From: Prostheceraeus crozeri
Lineage: Eukaryota > Platyhelminthes > Polycladida > Euryleptidae
Direction of reading: 5' to 3'
Length of the DNA stretch: 64,000 nt
NCBI GenBank assembly: GCA_907163375.1
Contig: CAJQUW010010404.1
Location: 266,747-330,746, forward strand
The position numbers were made by a program, and so were the translations under genes. Below the pieces are notes generated by a model. The model saw nothing but the letters and a program-made list of their open reading frames with translations. It searched no databases and had not been told where the DNA came from. Of the stretch, positions 54,501 to 64,000 are shown piece after piece (within the stretch, counting starts at the first letter, position 1; the number at the start of each line of letters is the position of its first letter).

Positions 54501-57500
54501 TTGTATTGGACCCACCCCATTTCGAGGCGCGCTGTGTTTGTATTGGACCCACCCCATTTCGAGGCGCGCTGTGTTTGTATTGGACCCACCCCATTTCGAG
54601 GCGCGCGTGTTTGTATTGGACCCACCCCATTTCGAGGCGCGCTGTGTTTGTATTGGACCCACCCCATTTCGAGGCGCGCTGTGTTTGTATTGGACCCACC
54701 CCATTTCGAGGCGCGCTGTGTTTGTATTGGACCCACCCCATTTCGAGGCGCGCTGTGTTTGTATTGGACCCACCCCATTTCGAGGCGCGCTGTGTTTGTA
54801 TTGGACCCACCCCATTTCGAGGCGCGCTGTGTTTGTGTTGGACCCACCCCATTTCGAGGCGCGCTGTGTTTGTATTGGACCCACCCCATTTCGAGGCGCG
54901 CTGTGTTTGTATTGGACCCACCCCATTTCGAGGCGCGCGTGTTTGTATTGGACCCACCCCATTTCGAGGCGCGCTGTGTTTGTATTGGACCCACCCCATT
55001 TCGAGGCGCGCTGTGTTTGTTTTGGACCCACCCCATTTCGAGGCGCGCTGTGTTTGTATTGGACCCACCCCATTTCGAGGCGCGCGTGTTTGTATTGGAC
55101 CCACCCCATTTCGAGGCGCGCGTGTTTGTATTGGACCCACCCCATTTCGAGGCGCGCTGTGTTTGTATTGGACCCACCCCATTTCGAGGCGCGCTGTGTT
55201 TGTATTGGACCCACCCCATTTCGAGGCGCGCTGTGTTTGTATTGGACCCACCCCATTTCGAGGCGCGCTGTGTTTGTATTGGACCCACCCCATTTCGAGG
55301 CGCGCTGTGTTTGTATTGGACCCACCCCATTTCGAGGCGCGCTGAGTTTGTATTGGACCCACCCCACTTCGAGGCGCGCTGTGTTTGTATTGGACCCACC
55401 CCATTTCGAGGCGCGCTGTGTTTGTATTGGACCCACCCCATTTCGAGGCGCGCTGTGTTTGTATTGGACCCTACCCATTTCGAGGCGCGCGTGTTTGTGT
55501 TGGACCCACCCCATTTCGAGGCGCGCTGTGTTTGTATTGGACCCACCCCATTTCGAGGCGCGCTGTGTTTGTATTGGACCCACCCCATTTCGAGGCGCGC
55601 TGTGTTTGTATTGGACCCACCCCATTTCGAGGCGCGCTGTGTTTGTATTGGACCCACCCCATTTCGAGGCGCGCTGTGTTTGTATTGGACCCACCCCATT
55701 TCGAGGCGCGCTGTGTTTGTATTGGACCCACCCCATTTCGAGGCGCGCTGTGTTTGTATTGGACCCACCCCATTTCGAGGCGCGCTGTGTTTGTATTGGA
55801 CCCACCCCATTTCGAGGCGCGCTGTGTTTGTATTGGACCCACCCCATTTCGAGGCGCGCTGTGTTTGTATTGGACCCACCCCATTTCGAGGCGCGCTGTG
55901 TTTGTATTGGACCCACCCCATTTCGAGGCGCGCTGTGTTTGTATTGGACCCACCCCATTTCGAGGCGCGCTGTGTTTGTATTGGACCCACCCCATTTCGA
56001 GGCGCGCTGTGTTTGTATTGGACCCACCCCATTTCGAGGCGCGCTGTGTTTGTTTTGGACCCACCCCATTTCGAGGCGCACTGTGTTTGTTTTGGACCCA
56101 TCCATTTTCGAGGCGCGCTGTGTTTGTATTGGACCCACCGCCTTTCGAGGCGTGCTGTGTTTGTTATCGACCCACCCCATTTCGAGGCACGCTGTGTTTG
56201 TATTGGACCCACCCCATTTCGAGGCGCGCGTGTTTGTATTGGACCCACCCCATTTCGAGGCGCGCTGTGTTTGTATTGGACCCACCCCATTTCGAGGCGC
56301 GCTGTGTTTGTATTGGACCCACCCCATTTCGAGGCGCGCTGTGTTTGTATTGGACCCACCCCATTTCGAGGCGCGCTGTGTTTGTATTGGACCCACCCCA
56401 TTTCGAGGCGCGCTGTGTTTGTATTGGACCCACCCCATTTCGAGGCGCGCGTGTTTGTATTGGACCCACCCCATTTCGAGGCGCGCTGTGTTTGTATTGG
56501 ACCCACCCCATTTCGAGGCGCGCTGTGTTTGTATTGGATCCACCCCATTTCGAGGCGCGCGTGTTTGTATTGGACCCACCCCATTTCGAGGCGCGCTGTG
56601 TTTGTATTGGACCCACCCCATTTCGAGGCGCGCTGTGTTTGTATTGGACCCACCCCATTTCGAGGCGCGCTGTGTTTGTATTGGACCCACCCCATTTCGA
56701 GGCGCGCTGTGTTTGTATTGGACCCACCCCATTTCGAGGCGCGCTGTGTTTGTATTGGACCCACCCCATTTCGAGGCGCGCTGTGTTTGTATTGGACCCA
56801 CCCCATTTCGAGGCGCGCTGTGTTTGTATTGGACCCACCCCATTTCGAGGCGCGCTGTGTTTGTATTGGACCCACCCCATTTCGAGGCGCGCTGTGTTTG
56901 TATTGGACCCACCCCATTTCGAGGCGCGCTGTGTTTGTATTGGACCCACCCCATTTCGAGGCGCGCTGTGTTTGTATTGGACCCACCCCATTTCGAGGCG
57001 CGCTGTGTTTGTATTGGACCCACCCCATTTCGAGGCGCGCGTGTTTGTATTGGACCCACCCCATTTCGAGGCGCGCTGTGTTTGTATTGGACCCACCCCA
57101 TTTCGAGGCGCGCTGTGTTTGTATTGGACCCACCCCATTTCGAGGCGCGCGTGTTTGTATTGGACCCACCCCATTTCGAGGCGCGCTGTGTTTGTATTGG
57201 ACCCACCCCATTTCGAGGCGCGCTGTGTTTGTATTGGACCCACCCCATTTCGAGGCGCGCTGTGTTTGTATTGGACCCACCCCATTTCGAGGCGCGCTGT
57301 GTTTGTATTGGACCCACCCCATTTCGAGGCGCGCTGTGTTTGTATTGGACCCACCCCATTTCGAGGCGCGCTGTGTTTGTATTGGACCCACCCCATTTCG
57401 AGGCGCGCTGTGTTTGTATTGGACCCACCCCATTTCGAGGCGCGCTGTGTTTGTATTGGACCCACCCCATTTCGAGGCGCGCTGTGTTTGTATTGGACCC

Positions 57501-59158
57501 ACCCCATTTCGAGGCGCGCTGTGTTTGTATTGGACCCACCCCATTTCGAGGCGCGCTGTGTTTGTATTGGACCCACCCCATTTCGAGGCGCGCTGTGTTT
57601 GTATTGGACCCACCCCATTTCGAGGCGCGCTGTGTTTGTATTGGACCCACCCCATTTCGAGGCGCGCTGTGTTTGTATTGGACCCACCCCATTTCGAGGC
57701 GCGCTGTGTTTGTATTGGACCCACCCCATTTCGAGGCGCGCTGTGTTTGTATTGGACCCACCCCATTTCGAGGCGCGCTGTGTTTGTATTGGACCCACCC
57801 CATTTCGAGGCGCGCTGTGTTTGTATTGGACCCACCCCATTTCGAGGCGCGCTGTGTTTGTATTGGACCCACCCCATTTCGAGGCGCGCTGTGTTTGTAT
57901 TGGACCCACCCCATTTCGAGGCGCGCTGTGTTTGTATTGGACCCACCCCATTTCGAGGCGCGCTGTGTTTGTATTGGACCCACCCCATTTCGAGGCGCGC
58001 TGTGTTTGTATTGGACCCACCCCATTTCGAGGCGCGCTGTGTTTGTATTGGACCCACCCCATTTCGAGGCGCGCTGTGTTTGTATTGGACCCACCCCATT
58101 TCGAGGCGCGCTGTGTTTGTATTGGACCCACCCCATTTCGAGGCGCGCTGTGTTTGTATTGGACCCACCCCATTTCGAGGCGCGCTGTGTTTGTATTGGA
58201 CCCACCCCATTTCGAGGCGCGCTGTGTTTGTATTGGACCCACCCCATTTCGAGGCGCGCTGTGTTTGTATTGGACCCACCCCATTTCGAGGCGCGCTGTG
58301 TTTGTATTGGACCCACCCCATTTCGAGGCGCGCTGTGTTTGTATTGGACCCACCCCATTTCGAGGCGCGCTGTGTTTGTATTGGACCCACCCCATTTCGA
58401 GGCGCGCTGTGTTTGTTTTGGACCCACCCCATTTCGAGGCGCGCGTGTTTGTATTGGACCCACCCCATTTCGAGGCGCGCTGTGTTTGTATTGGACCCAC
58501 CCCATTTCGAGGCGCGCGTGTTTGTATTGGACCCACCCCATTTCGAGGCGCGCTGTGTTTGTATTGGACCCACCCCATTTCGAGGCGCGCTGTGTTTGTA
58601 TTGGACCCACCCCATTTCGAGGCGCGCTGTGTTTGTATTGGACCCACCCCATTTCGAGGCGCGCTGTGTTTGTTTTGGACCCACCCCATTTCGAGGCGCG
58701 ATGTGTTTGTTTTGGACCCACCCCATTTCGAGGCGCGCTGTGTTTGTATTGGACCCACCCCATTTCGAGGCGCGCTGTGTTTGTATTGGACCCACCCCGT
58801 TTCGAGGCGCGCTGTGTTTGTATTGGACCCACCCCATTTCGAGGCGCGCTGTGTTTGTATTGGACCCACCCCATTTCGAGGCGCGCTGTGTTTGTATTGG
58901 ACCCACCCCATTTCGAGGCGCGCTGTGTTTGTATTGGACCCACCCCATTTCGAGGCGCGCTGTGTTTGTATTGGACCCACCCCATTTCGAGGCGCGCTGT
59001 GTTTGTTTTGGACCCACCCCATTTCGAGGCGCGCTGTGTTTGTATTGGACCCACCCCATTTCGAGGCGCGCTGTGTTTGTTTTGGACCCACCCCATTTCG
59101 AGGCGCGCGTGTTTGTATTGGATCCACCCCATTGCGAGGCGCGCTGTGTTTGTGTTGT
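39588..59158 (+). repeat. 38-bp satellite, right array, about 515 units
   Basis: Unit GGCGCGCTGTGTTTGTATTG plus GACCCACCCCATTTCGAG (38 bp); a 37-bp form has GGCGCGCGTGTTTG. From 39,588 to about 52,700 units vary and form higher-order blocks marked by GGCGCTCTGTTTTTG, TGTGTTTCTTTTGG and TTTCGGGTCGCGCG variants. From about 52,700 to 59,100 units are almost uniform. The unit has no stop codon in any of the six frames, so frames up to 2,948 codons long result, all made of the same 38-residue cycle (DPPHFEARCVCIGPTPFRGA and its two phases; on the other strand GWVQYKHSAPRNGVGPIQTQ). I do not regard any of these as proteins. Confidence 0.98.
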
Positions 59159-59189
59159 ACCTTTACTGAATACTGCTGCATTGGACAAA
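59159..59189. other. Outer boundary of the right satellite array
   Basis: The reverse complement reads ATGCAGCAGTATTCAGTAAAGGT next to the last unit. It matches ATGCTGCAAGTAGTCAGTAAAGGT next to the left array (17,703-17,726), so both arrays end at one shared junction sequence. (Strings aligned in two parts: ATGC.GCA and TCAGTAAAGGT.). Confidence 0.7.
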
Positions 59190-62100
59190 AAATGTTTGAT
59201 TTCAACGATTTCGATACGAAAATCTTTTAATCGAATTCTCAATGCGAGAGCGCCTACTCGTGGTACTTTATTTTTCGATCAGATCTGGGTATCATATGAA
59301 AGGACAGTTTCCAATTGCAGCCGAAATAGGCGCACCACTATCAACTTCTGATCACAACCGTGTTGTGCTATATTCAATCATGTCATCGAAAGATAGATCA
59401 ATTGTTAAAAAGCGGACACCAGTTTTTGACTGCAGAAGAAATCATATCGACAATCTCTTTTATCATCTGACCTCTTCTAACTTTAATGATGTAAATATAG
59501 AATGCTGATTGTGTAAACGAGAAATGTAGAAATTTCTATCAATTATTCCACTCTGCATTGAGCGTAATTACTAAACGGGTCATTACATTATACGAACACG
59601 GCAAGCCGTGGCTAACTCTACACTCAAGAGAATGATCGATGATAAATGGCTGGTATATTGTTTGAGGAACTGGTCCGTGTTAAAGAACAAAGTGAGAACT
59701 GAGATATTTAAAGCCAAACAATTATGGAGCGACTGCACTATCCATAAATAAATTAATGTGTGGAATGTTGTACGTGAGATGCAAGGAAGAAAAGTCTCAA
59801 AACATTTTTCCAAGTGATGATCTTCTTTTGAATCGTTTTCTGCTGAAATTAAGTAAATGTTTTTCCTCTAGTTTCAACAGTACCCCTGATGCTGACTTAT
59901 TTCAGATAAATGACGAACCATGGGATTTTGATATACTCCCCTTAGATGTACATCGTATACTGACTAAGTTGAAGCTGAATCAGGCTGTTGGTTATGACTG
60001 TCTCCCTGCTTGACTCTTACAAGAAAGTCCTGATATAGTTTCGGAGCCACTTGCCAACATTTTTCAAGCTTAAATTGATTCTAGGAAGTTTCCCGAGTAT
60101 TGGAAAAATGCGTTGATAAGTCCTTTACCGAAAAAATCAAATCCAACTGTTGGTGATTACGGCAAATATCACTTCTACTGATCATTTCGAGGATCTTTGA
60201 ACGACTGATTCTTACATCTATGAAGTGCACATTTCTTGAATTGTTTGGTAACGACCATCATGCATTTCGTCCCTATGGCCCAACCACTAGAGCCATTGTT
60301 GACATTCATGATCGTATTACCTAATACATGGAAGATTATCAGACTACTTGGGTCAAAGTTACATGCCTTGATTTTACGAAGGCCTTCGATGAAGTAGGGG
60401 AAGCTGGGGTGACTTGGCAGTGTTTTTTTCAAATACCCATCCCGGCCAAACGACTAAATATTACAGAATTCCTTTAGTACGGGTTGACGGAGAGAAGTAT
60501 TAGGAACATTTTTGCTTCAGACAGTTTTGCCACAAATTATTGTCTTGACCTCGAAAAATTCAATTACAGAAAAGTTCTAAAACTGCCAAGTCACCCCAAT
60601 ATTGGGGTGACTTGGCAGTGGGGTTGGGGTGAGTTGGCAGTATCATAAAACATCAACAAACTTTTCATATCATACTGATCTAAGCTTGCATTATCATTGC
60701 TACTACAAATATCTCCGAATTAGTTGCAAAACACAGTCTTGGCAGCTCATATAAATTTTAGCATTATAGTGAATAGGCCTATTGATCCATCCTAAAATCC
60801 GTTGATGGCAAAATGGTTCCGTCTTCATCCCGTGACTTCTGCTACCGGTATCCTTTTCCCGAGTCACTATCTGAAGAGAAAACGTAGTTACATGTATCAC
60901 AGGCAATCTCGTCAAATATATTCTTGAAAAAATAATATTGAGGATACTGAGGATATTGACGTAACAAAATGAAACTTTCGCAAATGCATCTTCAATTATG
61001 CTATCTTGTTAAGAGCATTTTGCACGTCATCACGAGAGTAGAGCGCGTCACTCGTTGTACGTACGTCCTTGTCAGTGTACTGCGAAGATGAAAATGAATT
61101 AGGGAAAGTGTTGTCACTGCATGTTGTAATTTGAAATGAACCAATCAGAAGACACGACGAATCAACAAATAAGAATTTGTTTGACGTAGATGTTTCTGAG
61201 TCATTTTCCGATGGATAGGCTAGGTGTTTAGTTGTGAACTTGTATTAAAAGGTGTGAGTCACTAACACATCACTACCATCAGTTAACATTAAGCCAACAG
61301 TTACTATTAAGGACACAAAAAATGATGATACTGCCATGTCACCCCAACCTAAGTAGGCCTACGGTTAAATCCTCAGCTCCGGCTAGAATGTTTTACACTA
61401 TCAGGGTTCATGTAATCTGACCTAATTATAATGTCTTCAACATAGATTTATCTGAAATCTTTCACAAGGCGCGGTGGCTTATCGCATTACGTATTTTCAA
61501 AAGTTCCATTTTTACATTTTGAGTAGGCCAATAGGCCTGATTTTTTGCTCTAAAAAAGTAAAAGCCAGAAGCAATCTTTCTCTACAGTATTTTCATTTCA
61601 GAGCTACTTTAGAAAGTAATAGGGTAGAAAGTAATAGGGTTTTCGATTTGTGAAGCATATTATTTGCAATATCCATACTGCCATGTCACCCCAACATGAT
61701 ACTGCCAAGTCACCCCAACCCCAGTAAGGTAAGAAAATGAGCTCAAACACAATGTTAATATGATCTGAATGTTTTTACACTGTAGGTGTCCATGCACCAT
61801 GACCAAAGTAAAATATCTTTAAAAATGGTTTATGTCAAATCTATCACTAGACGAGAATGTCCCAAAAGTTGAACATTTCCAAAAGTTACGATTTTTGCAG
61901 GTAAAATAGTTTTTTGCTCCTAAAAAAAGTACAAGTGCAAATAATCCGCAGGTATCTTGCTCCAGCATCTTTATTCTAGAGCTACTACTTCGAAATGTAT
62001 ATTTCGGATTTTTGATTTATGAAGCCTATTAACTGCAAGACCCCCACTGCCATGTCACCCCAGCTTCCCCTACATACAGCACAACGTTTGCCTAACCGCT

Positions 62101-62700
62101 GCCAGCGAGTGAAAGTCGGAAACTGGTAAGCAGTTTAGCCGATGTAACCCAGGGATCGGTTTTAGGCCTCTACTTGTACGCAATTTTCATTGGTACGCTG
62201 AAGCTGGACGGCAATAATTCTGCGTCAATAATTAAATATGCCGACGACCTCACACATTGAATCTTGTTCAAGAGATAGCCCACATCCATCTAATTTTAAT
62301 GATATTGAATCCTAGTGCGCCAGAAATATGATGCCTCTCAATTATCAAAAATGCAGTCAAATGCTAATCCATCGTATTAACTGTGGCACTGTTTTGCCTT
62401 ATGATGGCATCCAAGTAACTTCAATTGTGAGTGTGTTGGGAGCTACCATAAAGGATGGATTTAAAATGGAAAACGCTCATTTGAGGAAAGTCACTTGCCA
62501 CCGGATCCAGCCGCCTACATCTTCTGCGGTGCTGTGAAAGCATTCGTCTCTAAGGGAAAACTGCTCGATGTCTGCAGTACTTGTCAACTATTCAATCAGT
62601 CTATTATGCAACACGCATCAGCTCTTTTTTGTAAAATTAGTCATTCAATTGCTCAAAACACAATAAACTGAAGAGGAAGATCCCATAGGATTTATATGTG
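59190..62700 (+). mobile_element. Jockey/CR1-like LINE, 5' truncated, broken
   Basis: The end of an AP-type endonuclease domain is visible at 59,250-59,390 (ARAPTRGT, DQIWVSYE, and TSDHNRVVLYS). A linker typical of this group follows (HGKPWLT at about 59,605), then reverse-transcriptase motifs: KLNQAVGYDCLPA at 59,970, FPEYWKNALISPLPKKSNP at 60,090, HAFRPYGPTTRAIVDIHDRI at 60,260 and DFTKAFDE at 60,370. After the nested DNA element the protein resumes with QRVKVGN, a QGSVLG motif at about 62,150 and KYADDLTH at about 62,240. Several stops and frameshifts separate these pieces, so it is dead. Same general clade as the LINE tail at 13,561-14,040. Confidence 0.85.
60397..62070. mobile_element. 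Non-autonomous DNA transposon with TA target duplication, 1,674 bp
   Basis: Terminal inverted repeats of about 26 bp, GGGGAAGCTGGGGTGACTTG... at the left and the complement ...CAAGTCACCCC/CATGTCACCCCAGCTTCCCC at the right, one mismatch. TA lies on each side (60,395-60,396 and 62,071-62,072), as in Tc1/mariner-type insertions. Removing the element and one TA rejoins the LINE codons FTKAFDEV and HTAQRLPNR. Inside, the motif CTGCCA.GTCACCCCAA or its complement recurs at about 60,590-60,640 (three times), 61,331 and 61,678-61,720. No transposase ORF is present. Confidence 0.85.
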
Positions 62701-63149
62701 ATCCTTCTTGTAAATGTTCTATCTATACCTGACATCGCTGTGATTCAGAGAGCGGGCTCGCCACTGACTATCTCAGAAAATGTAATCTTCCCGACCATTC
62801 CACTCCAAAACCGTGTTCCATAAATTTTGCCTCGCTCTGGTCATTATTCGATGCCGTTGTGTTCCCACATCCAGACGCTTCTAAACTCTTTCTTGCTATA
62901 CATTTTCCTCCTGTCGAACAGCAAAACTTTCTTATTATTATTAATTCGTTGATCTAAGCAGAACCCATCCTCACTGCTCTCCTTTATCGCGATTTCTGTT
63001 ACTCAGATTTTGAATTTGTACTACATGACTTCAATATACATTATGATCTTCATTTTCACTTGAATAAAGCCTTTTTTAGCACACTACCCAATGCACAACA
63101 TTAGGTCGGGATGGACAGTACTGGGCCTCGGAGTCCTACCAGGACTCAG
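62701..63149. other. Possible LINE 3' region, unassigned
   Basis: Forward frames give protein-like pieces (DSESGLATDYLRKCNLPDHS, ASLWSLFDAVVFPHPDASK) but no family motif. It could be the LINE C terminus and 3' UTR, or another decayed element. Confidence 0.3.
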
Positions 63150-63760
63150 GTGAGGTCAAGTATGCGCCTGAGACAGATATGGGCACTTCCGAGAAGTGCA
63201 GTGCCTTAAGTAAATCGAGTATATATCGCTGTCCGGGAATTGATGCGAGACATCCTTGTAAATGTCAGTTGTATGTGCACCAAGGGTTCGCCACGACGAT
63301 TGGTTTATGACTCTTACTTCGATGCTCCTCTCTTCTGTATTTCCATCTTTGGATCTTGGTATTTTCAATCTTCTCGCGTTCCTTTTTATTAATGTTGCGA
63401 TCATCTGGCACTGCTATGTCGATTATAATTCCTTTTTTCTTCACCTTGTCCACGAGTACTATGTCAGGCCTTCTTGCCGTTATTAGTCTATCAGTTCGAA
63501 TCTCAAACTCCCACAGTATTTTTATCACATCATTGTCCTTCACTGATCTCGGCTCATGTCACCATGAATGCTTGTTGACTTGAATGCTGTGTTGTCTGCA
63601 CATGCTTCTGTGTATTAGTCTTGCAACTTCGTTGTGCCTTCTGAAGTATTCAGTTGCAAGCCAATGTCGAACACGAAGTCAAGATATGCGACACAGTTTC
63701 ATCCGATGAGTTGCACCATTCCTGAACTATCTGGTCGGATGATGATTTTATGATGTATGT
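63150..63760 (-). mobile_element. C-terminal fragment of a LINE with restriction-like endonuclease
   Basis: Minus-strand codons show a CCHC-like zinc knuckle (VQEWCNSSDETVSHILTSCS), then ARLIHRSMC, NKHSWHHEPRSVKDND, and the nuclease signature ARRPDIVLVDK with PD-x14-D completed by GIIIDIAVP. This is the C-terminal arrangement of early-branching LINEs of the R2/NeSL/R4 type, whose single ORF ends in CCHC plus a restriction-like endonuclease. The tail continues to about 63,156 in a shifted frame (RSIEVRVIN, GAHTTDIYKDVSHQFP). Fragment only; no reverse transcriptase seen in the window. Confidence 0.7.
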
Positions 63761-64000
63761 TGTATGATTGATAGGTAAGTTCAAGTTCGATTCCGTATCC
63801 GGACACACAAGTTAGCAAAAGCAACGAGGATTCTTCGACGGATTACCAGAGTGTATTAGCAGCACGACGTTTCGTAGTCTCCTGCTTGATCAACATGCAT
63901 AATGACCTAGAAAATCAGATAGGAAGTACATGAATAAACATTCAATCTCTTCTTTGTCAAGAATGAAGACCATTATTGTCACTAAATTTACGAAGCATAT
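63761..64000. other. Right edge, nothing recognised
   Basis: AT-rich sequence with no ORF, promoter or repeat I can support; it may be more of the LINE fragment upstream on the minus strand. Confidence 0.3.

Noticed and set aside
39588-59158. CRISPR-like array
   Set aside because: The repeat units abut without spacers and the context is eukaryotic.
17702-59189. Telomere-associated Terminon-type element (giant Penelope relatives of rotifers)
   Set aside because: Those carry Athena-type reverse transcriptases without GIY-YIG and telomeric repeats; here the reverse transcriptase has a GIY-YIG partner and sits as an insertion inside the arms, and no telomeric repeat is seen.
39570-59351. ORFs of 2,062, 2,473, 2,114, 2,948 and 2,864 codons and similar on both strands
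   Set aside because: They are translations of a stop-free 38-bp satellite; all frames of both strands give the same 38-residue cycle. No start context, introns or non-repetitive domain supports a gene.
1-64000. tRNA, rRNA or snRNA genes
   Set aside because: I looked for A/B box pairs, cloverleaf arms and conserved rRNA segments while reading and saw none I could support; a covariance-model scan would settle it.

Overview
The window is eukaryotic DNA, most likely from an invertebrate animal. The clues are animal-type mobile elements (a Polinton/Maverick, Penelope-like elements and two kinds of LINE), TATA boxes with GT-AG intron signals, AATAAA poly(A) signals and very long satellites. There are no bacterial operons, rRNAs, tRNAs or CRISPR arrays that I can see. 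Almost everything here is repeat or mobile DNA; no recognisable host housekeeping gene is present.

Layout. (1) 1-720: the 3'-open end of an unrecognised minus-strand gene with its TATA box. (2) 721-15,970: one complete-length but broken Polinton/Maverick fossil, bounded by a perfect 6-bp target duplication (CCCATC) and about 0.6-0.7 kb terminal inverted repeats. It still shows minor capsid, packaging ATPase, protein-primed type DNA polymerase B, a pVI-like pair, major capsid, phospholipase A2, integrase and adenovirus-type protease. A LINE tail is nested in the integrase. (3) 15,977-17,700: a diverged tandem duplication and a 718-bp foldback element. (4) 17,702-39,600: a giant inverted repeat (two arms of about 10 and 11.5 kb around a 0.5-kb centre). 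Each arm carries, from outside to centre, a 38-bp satellite, a 22-bp minisatellite, degenerate repeats, two related TATA promoters, small ORFs, a Penelope-like insertion, and a compact set of spliced-looking genes. That set comprises a 117-aa exon, a basic protein of about 220 aa, a RING-like ORF and a 176-aa DEDDh-exonuclease-like protein. The two sets converge on arrays of AATAAA at the centre. (5) 39,588-59,158: a 19.6-kb continuation of the 38-bp satellite, about 515 units, with higher-order blocks. (6) 59,190-64,000: a Jockey/CR1-like LINE split by a 1,674-bp TA-flanked inverted-repeat DNA element, then a minus-strand fragment of a LINE with a restriction-like endonuclease.

The best candidate for something undescribed is the palindrome. 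It is a repeated unit with its own promoters, introns, candidate nuclease and terminator-like centre, and it is edged by inverted copies of one satellite that stop at the same short boundary sequence at both far ends. The arms differ in repeat number, in several substitutions and in the orientation of the reverse-transcriptase cassette, which argues against a simple fold-back assembly error. Whether this is an unknown mobile element, an endogenised DNA virus relative or a host gene-amplification unit cannot be settled from sequence reading alone.

The very long ORFs in the satellite (up to about 2,900 codons, on both strands) are a by-product of a stop-free 38-bp unit and are not annotated as genes.
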